DNA of 64,000 nucleotides from Dimorphilus gyrociliatus. Its lineage: Eukaryota; Annelida; Polychaeta; Dinophilidae. Below, in pieces: positions 48,509 to 60,418 of the stretch. Both the position numbers and the translations under genes were made by a program. The stretch is taken from NCBI GenBank assembly GCA_904063045.1, contig CAJFCJ010000045.1, forward strand, positions 1 to 64,000, written 5' to 3'. Numbering within the stretch: the first letter of the stretch is position 1; every line of letters begins with the position of its first letter. A model generated the notes under the pieces. That model searched no databases and was not told the origin of the DNA. It saw nothing but the letters and a program-made list of their open reading frames with translations.

Positions 48509-49816
48509 ATGGATAACGCCGTTTGTTCTTTAAAAGAATTGTCTCTAAAACTAATATTATCAGATATGCCTTATCAGAATAAGATCTGTTCAATAAACAA
48601 TTTCCGTATTCCACCAATCGTCTCAGATCAAATTTTTAAAATTACCAACCAAAGTGGTAAGATAACATTGAAAACAAAAGACTTGAATTTCTTCTCATCG
48701 GATTATACAACATTAACAACTCTTGAATTAGTTAACATCAAATCAACAAAGTTAGATAATGTAAAATTTCTTAAAAATCACCCGATAAGGATTTTAAAGC
48801 TGTTACGTGTGTTAAACGTTAACGATATTTTAGCAGAAATTAATCCAAATTTCGTTGAGATCTTTACAATCGAATCCGAACTGAATGGGAAATATCTTAC
48901 ATTAAACAATCTATTATCAACGAGAACAATTCAAAAATTATGTCTGATTAAAGTTAGACTGCAAAGATCTCAACCGTTTATCAATTTTATTCAAAATCAA
49001 TTACTTATAGAAAAACTTGAACTTTGTGACGTAATAATTATGAAAAAGGAAAGCGGTGATACAACACTACCGGTAATGAGCCATTTAAAGTCGTTGAAAA
49101 GCCTAAAACTGATATCCTATAATTTCACTTTCCAAGATATCTATTTATTAACAAGTTACTTGAACAGTGAACATAGTTTGCACAGTTTGTCTGTTCATTT
49201 TCTATATAATTCAGATTTCCGAAAAGAAGAAATGTTTTTCCAGAATATCTCCAACTTTGAAACGAATCTAACAAAATTGAATTTAAAGTTTTATTCAAGA
49301 ATATCAATGGAATTATACGCGGAATTGATTATTTCATCGAAATACCTACAAAATCTTCATATTTGCTTCCATAACATGTACGGTAAGAAAGATTTCTTTA
49401 GAAAGATTCTAGGTAGATGCCAATTGAAAAAGCTGACATTCGAATGTGAAAAACTCGGAAATGAACCAGTACAATTTGTCAATTCTCAAATGAATATGGA
49501 AAAATTATCTATTGTTTTCAAGTACGTATTCAATTATTGTTCAAACATCTCCGAAATGAACTTTTTCCCTCATATTAATTCGCTTGATAATTTAAAAATC
49601 TTTAAAATTGTTAACTATTCAACTCCTATTGAAAATAGTAGTAAAATCATTCTCAACGATTTCATTAAGAAACAAGAAGAACTCCGATATCTAATCTTTA
49701 ATAAAATGCCATTAAAGCATCCATTCGATATTGGTTTAATTACGAAAGAGAACTTGGCTATGCACGCTCATCTAGACTCTACAAAGGATATTTTTTCGCA
49801 TCAGTTGACCAATTAA
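48509..49816 (+). CDS. LRR protein of ZYG11/ZER1-like layout, copy 3
   Basis: Single exon, 435 residues from ATG 48509. The N-terminus SLKELSLKLIL, then RIPPIVSDQIFKI, then LKTKDLNFFSSDY and LKNHPIRILKLL lines up with the copies at 30049 and 36948 (LNNHPIKQLTL), so all three share an N-terminal helix, an IP/LP-led helix and LRRs. The LRRs are irregular (LHSLSVHFL, LTKLNLKFY, LQNLHICFH, LKKLTFECE). By layout it may be a cullin-2 substrate adaptor; without armadillo repeats this remains tentative. A shortened duplicate of the same gene and its flanks lies at 50665-51245. Confidence 0.6.
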   Translation: MDNAVCSLKELSLKLILSDMPYQNKICSINNFRIPPIVSDQIFKITNQSGKITLKTKDLNFFSSDYTTLTTLELVNIKSTKLDNVKFLKNHPIRILKLLRVLNVNDILAEINPNFVEIFTIESELNGKYLTLNNLLSTRTIQKLCLIKVRLQRSQPFINFIQNQLLIEKLELCDVIIMKKESGDTTLPVMSHLKSLKSLKLISYNFTFQDIYLLTSYLNSEHSLHSLSVHFLYNSDFRKEEMFFQNISNFETNLTKLNLKFYSRISMELYAELIISSKYLQNLHICFHNMYGKKDFFRKILGRCQLKKLTFECEKLGNEPVQFVNSQMNMEKLSIVFKYVFNYCSNISEMNFFPHINSLDNLKIFKIVNYSTPIENSSKIILNDFIKKQEELRYLIFNKMPLKHPFDIGLITKENLAMHAHLDSTKDIFSHQLTN

Positions 49817-49906
49817 ACAATTCAATGATTCTTTCACAAATTTCAACAACTGTTGACCAAAATTGCGCAATACTTTCGAATAAGTATACGGGGGTTTTCG
49901 AATAGA

Positions 49907-49926
49907 AGGGGTTAGGGTTAGGGTTA
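49907..49926. repeat. Interstitial telomere-like tract
   Basis: Reads GGGGTTAGGGTTAGGGTTAA, three perfect TTAGGG-type units, about 90 bp after the LRR gene's stop. Confidence 0.75.
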
Positions 49927-50125
49927 ATTTTCAGTGTTGATACAAAATTCAAACAGTGTTTTTGTTATTTGATTGAAAAATAAAATTGATTTATTTAATG
50001 AGAAACAAGTTTTATAGAAATTATTGCACTACATTGTAAAATGATTGTCGAAATATGCAAACTTAAAGTCGTCTCTAAAGAAATGGCGATAATATCGAAT
50101 TGAAAAATATCTTGACCTAAAAACC

Positions 50126-50294
50126 CTGAAATCCAATATTCAAGTGCCATCCTGTTAGTTCGTTGTATTCCTTCGTAATAGCAAATTAAAGTTGTTTTGT
50201 TCTTCTCTTAACAAGAAGAGAGATTTGCTCTGTCAGTAATTTGAATTGTTTTCGAGACATACTCTATTGGAGAGTCAGTGTTTTTCCATATCAT
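50126..50294 (-). pseudogene. Relic of the ITIH-C exon
   Basis: About 170 bases similar to 46451-46620 inside exon 3 of the lamin-tail/ITIH-C gene, in the same orientation (for example CCAATATTCAAGTGCCATCC and GGAGAGTCAGTGTTTTTCC), with small indels. No other exon is recognisable around it. Confidence 0.7.
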
Positions 50295-50498
50295 AAGCCA
50301 CTGTTTCCCCATTCTTTAATAATAATAACTAAGGTGTAGGATTTTGTGAACAACTATACAATAATACAGAAATGCTTTGTATGACGACGTGATAGTCTTT
50401 TTGAAGAGCCAACGTAAAAACCCATAGAATTTGAATAAAGAAAACTTCTCTATGCTCTATCATATTAGTAGAGTTTAACGAACCCTGCGAGAACCTTC

Positions 50499-50512
50499 AC
50501 CCTAACCCTAAC
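50499..50512. repeat. Interstitial telomere-like tract (inverted)
   Basis: Reads CACCCTAACCCTAAC, opposite in orientation to the other tracts. Confidence 0.6.
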
Positions 50513-50664
50513 AATTTATGTCTTCAAGTAATATGGGTTGTAAAGCGAAATTCCGACTGCTGTGGGAATGGAACATCATTTTTTTCGTTGAGGATGTATA
50601 GTCCATGCATCCTCAACGATAATAACTATTTATGCCCCTCTTAATATTAGAAAATATCTGATGT

Positions 50665-51245
50665 AAAATGAGAACATTTTTTATATTCTTGGACGTATGG
50701 CCTATACTTGCTCGACTATAACAACTATTCATTCCTTTCCTAATATCAATAGATGTGTTATATATCTTTAGAATACCTCTTGTAAAGAATGAGTACGAAA
50801 ACGAGTCCAGTTGAACCAACAATAATACACAATCATAAAAGCATAGTTTAAAGATTTATTTTAGGCCTATAATAAACTAATTCTACAGTTATTCTTTCTT
50901 TTTGCAATGTCTACGTATAAATGCCTATCGCTACTCGTGTAAATTCGATTAGGTTTTATTATTCAATTCGCATTTGAAATAGTAGTAAAAATTATTCTCA
51001 ACGGTTTCATCAAGAAACGCAAGAGGAATTGAGATATCTAATCTTTAATATAATGCTATTGGAGTATCCATATGATATCGGTTCAAATACGACACAGAGA
51101 ACTTAGCCATGCACGCTCGTCTAGACTCTACAAAAGATATTTATTCAGATCAGTCGACTGAATATATAATTGAATAATTCTTTTACAAACGTTACAGGAT
51201 TTTTGTATAGCAGAGGTTTTAGAGTTTAGGGTTAGGGTTAATTTT
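50665..51245. pseudogene. Duplicate of the LRR gene block with the coding middle deleted
   Basis: The first part (50665-50952) matches 47966-48281. The second part (about 50978-51180) matches the last 190 bases of the LRR gene on the plus strand (49640-49830; CATGCACGCTCGTCTAGACTC against CATGCACGCTCATCTAGACTC) but out of frame. The tail, with its TTAGGG tract (51225-51241), matches 49907-49960. About 1.35 kb of gene body is missing, so only the ends of the gene remain. Confidence 0.8.
51225..51241. repeat. Interstitial telomere-like tract
   Basis: Reads GTTTAGGGTTAGGGTTA, in the position equivalent to the tract at 49907, so it was duplicated with the block. Confidence 0.7.
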
Positions 51246-51853
51246 TCAATGTTGATAAAAATTCAATGAAAAATAGAAATGATTTATTTAACGAAAATTG
51301 ACTTTTGTAGTAGTTTTTTCAACATTTGACCAAAACCGTTCAAATCTTCTAATACATTTTCATCGTTTGCCATTTCTATATTCTTTGACGAAAGTAGAAA
51401 TTTAACTTTTCTGCCGCTAGTCTGCAAATCGAAAGTAAGCTGTTGGTCTAAAAACTTGACATTTACTTACTAATTTATAAATATTTGATGTATTTATCAA
51501 TCCGTTAAATGAAAATTTACATTTATGACTCAGATTTAAATGATTACAGACATTTTCAGCAATTTTATGAATATTCATAATTTTGTAGAAATATGGTAAA
51601 TGTTTAAATTCTTCTATACATACAACAACAGTTTTTGTTGTTGAACAACATTCAATTGATTTGATAAATGCAATATCTAGAAAAAATTTTCCCTTGTAAA
51701 TGATATTTTAAGTCTAGTCAACCTTTTCTAAGTGTATAGTTACGCTTTGAAAATTTCAACTCTATAATCTGAGACACGTGACTTTGCCTTAAATCGACAT
51801 GTTTTTTTTAAGAGGATTGTAATTGGGTTTTTTTTTTATCTTAACACTGCTAC

Positions 51854-54800
51854 TTACATTTTCTCGGCATTCACCTTTTTCTTGTATTTATAAAATGATT
51901 TCAAATCCCTTAAAGTATATAATAAAGGATCGATAACGGAATTTATCGGTACAATAACAATAACTATGGCAACGTAAATATTCTTTTTTATTGATAAATC
52001 AAACAATGCCGAATATACTCCTGTTAAAGAGGATAAAAGAATGGGCGTCTATCAGCGTTAAAAAATGTTGAGAAAAGAGATTTTAATACCTAAAATAGAA
52101 ATAGGAAACCAACATAAAAAGTTTGTTACTACGATTAGAAATGCGTTCAACTTGAATTTATTTTGTCTGTTTTTGAATTGTTGTTTATTCAATAAATCTT
52201 TTGATTGTAAAGTTTCTTTCCAAATTTGAAAGTAGAGTAGAAATATTATAAGGCATACTATTGATACGAAAACCCCAAAAACGATAAACGAAAAGAGCCA
52301 TCCTTCGGCTTTTTCGCTTGTTATATGTAAAGTAAAACATACGGGACTTTTTGAATAATAAGTCTACAATTTATATTCAACTATTATCTCATTTAGACAA
52401 TAATTCTTACTTATTCTATTTACGTTGTAAATGAACAGCGGAAGTGACGAGGCGACCGCCGACGTTAAGAAACAAATCAACATTATTAATATTCCTCTAG
52501 ATGTTGTTAACGTTCTCTTTAGAGGATTAATTATCATTAAATATCTTTCGACTGTAATTAATAAAAGACTTTGAATTGACAATAGAATTGACCAACTGCA
52601 CAGCCAGCCGATTATACTGCAAGATGGGCTATTCCTCCAAACAAAGTCGTTCTCTACGTATTTGCCTCTGTAATAGATGTCGACGCTTCCTATTGAAATT
52701 AAATAGGCCGACGAGCATAAATCGGCGAATGATAGACTTAAATGAAACCAATTCTTATGCTTTTTAGTCAATACACATCTGAATAGAAGGGAAATTGAAT
52801 TCTCGAATAGGCCGGTTAACGCCAAAATCCAAAGAATCGATTGAATTGTCTTTGAACCGAGAAGATCATTGCAAGAATTGAATAAGGAGGTGGAAGGATA
52901 ACAATTTTCAAGAGATTTCGAATAGATCTTTGAAAAACAACAAAATGAAAAATAATCGCTTTGCAACTCTTTAAGCGACTTTAACGGCTTTATAAGAGAT
53001 GTTGCGTGCTTCAACGGTACTTTGGTGTTTGTCAGTAAAAGACGTTCAAGACCGTTCAACCATATAAACGCATTCGGATGGAAATCGTTAATAAACGAAT
53101 CTTTAATTGTTAATCTAACGAGTTTTAATGAATTTTTGAACAGTGCATTGTTCAAATAAGAAATATCCGTCGATATAAAATCAATTGATAATAGATTGAG
53201 CGTATCTTTTAGCATAGTATCGAAATAAATCAGTATTTTTGTATTGAATATTTTCAATTCTTGTAAATTTCTTAACGGATGCGATAGAGTCGATGACATA
53301 TTTAATATTTTACAATTATTTAAATAAAGATAGGCAACATTTGGGAAAATTTTCGATATTTGAACATTAAAAATTCCGGATGAATTATAAAATGATAATG
53401 AAATTATTGATAATTTCTTATCTATATTATTATTATATTTCGTCATATTTGACCAAATTGAAATATTTAAATATTTAAATTTCGATAGATAATCATTTTC
53501 AAAAATTATTTTCGTACTTTCAATCGTTTTGAATGAACAATGAATTGAATAGAAATTTTTCATTTTACAATATTCTACAACAGTTCTATTGGCTGTCGAT
53601 TTGCAGTAGAGTTCATCCGTTCCTTTTAGACAGTCGATTATATCGTTACATATATCGTAGAGTGGAATGTATAATTTCTGATTTCTACACTTTAAATATC
53701 CTTTCGGTACGAATTTATCTAAAGAAAAAAACGCTTAGTTTGCAAGAAAAATCTCTCAATTTTTTTTTTCATAATTTTTTCAACCGCAATCGAATTCGTC
53801 GTCGTGATAAACGCAATGTACAATTCCGTCACAAATCTGCTTTATCGATATACAATAACCAACTTTATTACACAAGTATTTACCCATTTCGCAAGATTTT
53901 CTATTACAGTTTTCCAGACTGGAATACGGAAAATGAACTCTTGTCAACAGATTTCCCATTGAAGTATAGACAACTTCGCAACTATTGCTTTTCAAATTCT
54001 CTACACTCTTACAAATCTCCGGTGGAATTGCATTCTCTTTGGCGCAAATACTCTCTTTTTCGTCTCTTCCGTCTAAACAATCCCATTGTTTATTGCATAA
54101 TATTTCTTTCGATAGGCATTTCCTATCGCATTTGAATCTATCGTATTGAAGACAGTCTACAAAATAGACGAGTAAATGAAGGGCAGCGGTATCTTTTCAA
54201 TGATATTTTACCATAATCATAATCGAATAGTCGCTCCTGAGAGCATTTTTCATCGCTCTCGTCAAAGCAATTTCTCTCCCGATTACAGACATATCCATCA
54301 TCTATACACTGCATATTATCGCATCTGCAATTTAGCCTATAAACTGAAGATAACTGTTGAAGATTTTTTTTTGGATATTTTCACCTCGTTTCATTCATTC
54401 TACACTGTTTAGTTTCTGTTGAATATGTATTTTTTTTTGTAAATAATCCCATTATTTCTATTGAGTTTATAGAAGAAATTACCGCAATTCACCTCGTCCA
54501 GCTTATTAGGGCAATCGTACACAGAATCACAAACTAATTGGAATGCTATCGTTGAACTTACATCGCAATAGAACAATTGAATATTTCCGCAATTTTTCTC
54601 ATCTTCACCATCAGAAATACAATCGTCAGTACCGTCGCAAACGTTAATCGAATGAATACATATATTATCCATAGTACAATGATAGAAATGATCTGGACAA
54701 CCGTTGAATTGAACATTTTTCAATCTATTCACCAAAGAAAATCCATAGTCGTCTTTCAATTTTTTATTGTTTTATTCTCAATTTATTTGGAAATAATTGA

Positions 54801-55019
54801 AATATTCTTACAAGGTAATTTACAGAACGTTTCGGTAATAACATTCAAGTTACAATTGTTTGGAATAACTGTATATTTCACTGGATAAAATTGAAAAACT
54901 TTTTCCAAATAGTAGCATCTCTCTTCATTTCCAATATGGAAATTATTATTGGCATTTAATGTTTCCTGAATAGTTAGACATTCCCCTAAATATCTATACA
55001 GTTGGAGAAACGGCAAAAA
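51854..55019 (-). CDS. LDLa-LRR rhodopsin-family GPCR (relaxin-receptor/GRL101-like)
   Basis: Seven exons on the minus strand: 55019-54812, 54752-54483, 54343-54212, 54156-53785, 53718-52424, 52363-52090 and 52020-51854. All phases agree, giving at least 905 residues. After a leader module come LDLa cysteine modules (CDGTDDCISDGEDEKNC, NRERNCFDESDEKC, CNKQWDCLDGRDEKESIC, cited in part, plus two more), then about seven irregular LRRs. The 7TM domain opens near CNDLLGSKTIQSILWILALT and has ERY in place of DRY and NSVIDPLLY in place of NPxxY. An apparent TAG at 52364 is the end of a 60-bp GTAAAT...TTGTAG intron, at the same place as in the second receptor at 63264. The family senses relaxin-like peptides or lipoproteins at the cell surface. 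Exon 54812-55019 has no start codon, so the gene continues upstream. Confidence 0.85.
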
Positions 55020-55066
55020 CTGTAATAAAGCCTACATTAGTATGTGTTGTTTTGTTTTTTGGTTAC

Positions 55067-58000
55067 TTTGATTGTTGTTCAAAGATGAAAGCGTAAAATT
55101 CATAAGGTTTTCTATCGTCGTATACGAATATTTCGCGTTCGTTTACATCTTTAACAATTTTCAATTCTATATAATAAAAAAACGACAACAACAACAGGTT
55201 TTTGAACTATTCAAATACGGTAAAAAATGATGTCAGGGTTAATATTTACTTCCGGCAATGTTCTTTTTAACTATTCCAACGTGTCTATTGTCGCCTGTTG
55301 TTATTTGGGAAAAAAATTCATATTCATCATTCGAAAAATAGAATTGAGTTGAATTTATCTTCTGGCATTCTTCTCTCGCTCTACTTATAGACACTCTTCT
55401 ACCGTATTTCAATTTTACATAACAACCGTCCTGAAAACTATACGCATTCTCTTTTAAACATAAAATGTCTGTTGAAAAGAAAACGAATAAAAAGTTTATT
55501 CAACTTTATTCAACATTCTTTTTCAATAGAAAAATGAAAAAGTTGCCTGTATTATTTGTACATTCCAATTCGAAATTGTGTGATACGTCGTAAGATTGTA
55601 TAGGCCTAGTAAAACATGGATGACGTAATAGCGACTAAATAGGTAAAAGAACAAACTTATTAGGAGGAGGTTTACTAAAGGTTATATTGCATTGCGAGAT
55701 ATTGGAATAATTGGGACAATCCATAGAGAATTCGTACGCCGACGGATATCTAATCGATGAACCTCTCAACATTCTAATTGTACCAGTTTTATATCCGAAA
55801 TATTTGCATATAACCATTGCTTCGTAGCTTTTTATCTCTCTAATATCTCTATAAAACCAATTGTTTTGATAATAGATTATGACTAATCCGTGATAATCCG
55901 CCAGAGAAGTTTTAATTGTTTTTGAAGAAAATTTCCTATCACTTTGGTAGAATGAGAGATCGTAGTCTTAAACAGCAAAAATTCAATGATTTCCGTTGAT
56001 TCTTTATAAAGATAATTAAGAAATTTTATTCTGTATTTTAACGCACCTTTAACCGTATTGGGGTTAGCGCAATAAGCCGCCGCTATAAAACCTCGAACGT
56101 CTAAGCTCGCTTTACAGCCGCCCAATAGGTCATTCTGCCATTTACAAGCTCGAAAAGCAGGATACTTTGTTGTTTTATAATGAATTCGTAGTTCTCCGCA
56201 TATTTGAACCTATTTAATTGATAATTTTGAATTAAATTTTGAATGAATTTATCACCTTGACCTTTTTGCCTTTCATTTGTTTCTGTTGATATTCAATTGG
56301 AATACGAATTTTACCAGCAAATTTACATAGCAATTCGGCTATACGATTTCTGTTGAGGAAAGTGAACATAAGAGGATAAGCGCCAAATGTCTTTGATACA
56401 AATATAAGCGATAGCCAATCGTTCAAGTTCATTTCAAAGTAGTATTGTTTTTGAAATGAAGACATTTCAACAATATAAGAATCTAATTAAAAAACTGTAA
56501 TTATATCTATTCACAATTGCATTCGAAACTATTATTATTCAATAGTTTTCATATATATATATATATATATATATTTACCGTTCAACTGTTTTATCGAACA
56601 AGATAACTGTTCAAAATTCTCTTCTGAATAGTTTCTTAATATATTCACTTGTAATAATTCATTAATAAATATTGGATTTATATCAATTTCATTTACGCTT
56701 GTCATTGTTTTAAAGAATTGACTTTTATTACAAATGTTCAAATTTATTCCCTTTTTCTTAACCAATTGAAATATTCTACCGTTGAATTGAAGAAACAATT
56801 TGAAATTGTATTCTTCTAACGTTTTTATTCTGGGGTTAGGTTCGTAAAATGCGAAAATATCTATATTAAAAAAAAAATAGTAAAATCATCTATTTTTCAC
56901 GAAATAATAAATGAATTAACAGTTTGATTGAATTTTAAAACATTTCAAACAGAGTGAACCGTTGTTCCGAACGTCAGACGCCTCGAGATGCTTCCTACAA
57001 AAACAAACGTTTATTTCTTTCGATGGAGAATATATTCTCAAAATAGAAACTAATACAAAACGTGTAGTCCATCACCAATATTTACTGGCATTAATGACGT
57101 ATAGTCTGAAATATTGAATATACATTCTTTCTTACTGACAAATGATTGAGGCAACCGCTAAAAGAACAAAAAAATACCCCTTTTTCGCTCGCAAACTTGA
57201 ACAGTAAAATGAATATCGTCGTATCCTAGTAGTTGACACAATTTCTTATGCTGTACCGTATCAATATTCACATCAAAAGCGATGTTATAAGTTCTATTCG
57301 AATGTTTAATCTTTAAATATATTCGACCATAAATAGATAGATTATCTTCGAATAGAGATTCCATAAAATAGACAACGTTTGTAGTATCTAAATACATTGA
57401 AAATATTTCTTCCCTTTTCAACTGACATGGATTTTTAGCTAAAGAAAAATTGAAAATTAAATAAAGAAATCCGCCGAATAGATTCTTTTCATAGATTCTA
57501 AACATATCTCTTTCTGTTCAAGCTACTTTAACAACAAATGTAAATAAGAAGAGGAAGAAGATATATGTAAAAATAAAAATTGCATAGTTATCTTGCCAAA
57601 TGGATATGTGGATATAGTTAATTTCTGTTGTTAAAATAGCTGTATGAATGTATACACTATACTGTGTATAAATAGAAAATAATTACAAAATGGCTGTGGT
57701 GGCCTCTTTTAGTTGAACCACTGATTCAATGAAATGGAGTTAATGTTGATATTGTTTAAAAAAAAAAATTGTCCCTTACCGCACTGTTTAATAAAGTGAT
57801 TATAATTCAAATCGTTTATATAACTTGAACTAGTAGAATCTTTATCTCTAAAGTAACATTCCGTCTTTATCGGATGATAATCAAAACTTCTGAAATTTTC
57901 ATTTACCAAAATTATTTTAGACTTGAAAGCAACAGTTTTGTTGAAATATTGAAAAATTTCACTAAATTTTCACTAACTTGCATTCAGTTAAAATTGAACA

Positions 58001-58642
58001 CATCCATTCGCATTCCGTAATATCAGAAGTAGTTAAATACGCAATTGGTTCAATACTTACTTGCCATCCAATCACTTTAGTATAATTGCAACCTATGATA
58101 TTTAATAAAACAACAATACTCTGTCTTACCTTTAGCTGAATGAGAAATGAACTTTTTTTCACTTACCATAGTTTAGGATAGTCTTGGCTGATAAAATATA
58201 ACATAGATTAACTAATCAAAGTCAATAGGCCTGATTGATTAACTTGTTTCTCTACTTACGACAAATTGAAATTTTTTCGTAATAGTCGATTGAAGGAAAT
58301 GTAATTAAACTCTTGTCAATTCTTGTAAAATTTTTAAAATAGCACTGATTATCATTTGTATAAACAGCGACGAATGACCTAAATCGGTTAAAGGGATAAA
58401 AGTCAAAACACATGAGACTTTTTAAGTATTCTCGCCATTTACTTGCAATCCTTTAGGTTATTGCAGATAAGTTTACATTTTTCAACATTTACCCCGTGAA
58501 ATCTTCCTATATTGCTGGTCTCTATTGCCTGATCTTGTACTTTGTCGTAATTACACGCTAGACAAATGTTGGCAATTTTTATTAATAGAATTAATAATAA
58601 TAACAAAATGAAAAGAAATAGTTTTACGAGAACTGATTCCAT
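55067..58642 (-). CDS. PAN/SRCR/C-type-lectin-like ectodomain exons, probably 5' part of the receptor
   Basis: Exon 1 (58642-58443) starts MESVLVKLFLFILLLLLILL, a signal peptide, and opens a PAN/apple domain that ends in exon 2 (58378-58260: CYFKNFTRID). A 21-bp microexon (58187-58167) follows, then a second PAN domain in 58092-57978 and 57889-57780 (KTECYFRD). The exon from 57438 has an SRCR-like half (LCQLLGYDD). Further exons at about 56860-56572, 56465-56232 and 56125-55883 are less clear. About 55817-55635 holds another SRCR-like piece (MVICKYFGYKTG, QCNITF). Exon 55468-55250 looks like the start of a C-type lectin domain (DGCYVKL, SRAREEC) and runs into 55166-55067. At 55067 the junction to 55019 is off by one base: GTAACC follows AA, where a phase-0 donor would be needed. 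Some exon ends between 55.6 and 57.2 kb are unresolved. Confidence 0.6.
56553..56573. repeat. AT microsatellite
   Basis: About ten AT units in the intron immediately after the donor at 56572. Confidence 0.85.
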
Positions 58643-59592
58643 TTAAAAATATTACGAATTCAAGTAGAAAAGTGAATTTCAACTGTTGAATTCTCGACAT
58701 TACGCACACTACCAAACACTCTTTCTCTTTCTCTCGCTCTTAGTGGCTTGGTGGCAAGCTATACCGATGGTGAACTGACGGAAAATATTGAAAAATGAAA
58801 GAAATGTATAACATACCGTAGCATCAAGGCCTAAGAAGACTAGTTAATGGATAATTTTAATGAAATATGGATTAGATCCAACTTAATAAAATGTTGAACT
58901 TTTGGTATATTCTATTCATTCATAAACGCTTTCTATTAGTTCAATAAATATCATAAATAATTTAGTTTATTATCAAATATTTCATGTTCAATTCTTCTTA
59001 AATAATTAATTTAACTTTCATATTTATTCAATGTTTATTATGCTTTTATTATAATGAAAAATAAATACATTTTTCTATATTCTTCTGATCTTCATCTCTA
59101 TAATTCTGTGTCTTCTATTACTTTCAAACCCATTAACGCAACACCCAAGTAGTCGATCATTTAAGTATATATACTGTATATATTTAAATAATGATCAGGT
59201 AAGGTCTCATCATCAACGTCGTCGGAAAACTCGATTATAAACTTGTAGGGTTAGGGTTAGGGTAAAAAAAGGTTTTTGGGGATTTGTGTAAATTTTTAAC
59301 AAAGCAATTCTATCTTTGTATAATATTCATTATATTCAAGCAAATTAATCAGATTTTCTCCCTTTTCGTCTTCAAGATTAAGTGAAACGTTTTTCTTGTT
59401 ATGAACAGTTAATAAACTATGGACATTATATTTTCTTGATTAGAATTCATTTCGATAACCTGCATTAAAATTACCTATTTAAATATTGAATTAACGTTAA
59501 TTAAGTGATACTTTATTTACATTTGAAAAGTTTACATTGATTAACCATTGCTAAAATAATGACACTTATTTTAACCGGCTGTCATCTATACA
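58643..59592. other. Intergenic, AT-rich with telomere-like tract
   Basis: Upstream of the receptor's first exon. No coding frame is supported. Contains TATATACTGTATATATT near 59165 and a TTAGGG tract at 59247-59264. Confidence 0.4.
59247..59264. repeat. Interstitial telomere-like tract
   Basis: Reads TAGGGTTAGGGTTAGGGTAA, three units. Confidence 0.75.
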
Positions 59593-59675
59593 ACCAGGAT
59601 GGCCGAGTGGTTAAGGCGTTGGACTTAAGATCCAATGGACGAATGTCCGCGTGGGTTCGAACCCCACTTCTGGTA
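59593..59675 (+). tRNA. tRNA-Leu (anticodon TAA)
   Basis: An 83-base cloverleaf. The acceptor stem ACCAGGA pairs with TTCTGGT (one G-T pair), with discriminator A at 59675. The D arm is GGCCGAGTGGTTAAGGC (A box). The anticodon stem TTGGA/TCCAA encloses CTTAAGA with TAA at 59626-59628. A long variable arm identifies a class II tRNA, and the T arm contains GGTTCGAACC (B box). No intron. A run of T (59680 onward) is the RNA polymerase III terminator. It should read UUA codons. Confidence 0.95.
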
Positions 59676-59678
59676 AAT

Positions 59679-59688
59679 TTTTTTTTTC
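59679..59688 (+). terminator. Pol III oligo-T terminator of tRNA-Leu
   Basis: An uninterrupted run of nine to ten T residues within a few bases of the tRNA 3' end. Confidence 0.85.
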
Positions 59689-60418
59689 TCTCTCTCTTTA
59701 TTTTTTTCTACGTTTTTTTTTCTTTAAATTTTCTACGAAATAAGCCTACAAACTAGACGCAGGTCACGTGATTTTAATTGTTATTATTTTTTGTATAAAA
59801 ATATTCAATTTCAACATTTTCTTTTATTTAATCATAGCGATTGCTGAGCATGCAAAAATAAGAAAAAAACCATAATAACGAGCATTCAGAGCAATCGATG
59901 TATTCGATAAGATAATCTATTTTGTAATAAGGTCGGCAAACAGGAAAGGAGATGTTGAAAAAAACATTCATAGAATCGAATATCAAGGATGTTTACCGTA
60001 ATTGTTTTGGTAACTTTAATGCGAATGAAAGAAATCCATCGTCTATTCTCCATCCAATAGAATAGATAAGAAACTTTGCAAATTGAATAGATTTGATTTA
60101 TTTACATAATTTCAAACACACACACACACACACACACACTCTCTCTCTTTCTCATCTATATTAATAATAGGTCAATTCTTCAAGCAACAAATAAACTATT
60201 ACAGTTTTGCGGGACGACACTCTACGTAGAATAGAATTCGACAACACTGTAGTTGACAAAATTATTAGTAAAAGGATTAGATTAGAGAGGAAGCACTGAA
60301 GAGGTTATATTATACTGTATAGAGAGAGATACGTAATGTATCTAATGGGATGATGATGATAAAAATAGTCAAGCTGAACAATTGTTCAATTTCATCAGAG
60401 CAATATCAATTGATTTTT
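59689..60418. other. Intergenic with CA/TC microsatellite
   Basis: Contains (CA)n at 60117-60138 followed by (CT)n to about 60150, and GATGATGAT near 60351. No gene is supported. Confidence 0.45.

Noticed and set aside
52364-52366. In-frame TAG stop in the second extracellular loop of the GPCR
   Set aside because: It is the last part of a 60-bp intron (GTAAAT at 52423 to TTGTAG at 52364) in phase 0; the paralogue at 63264 has a donor at the identical position.
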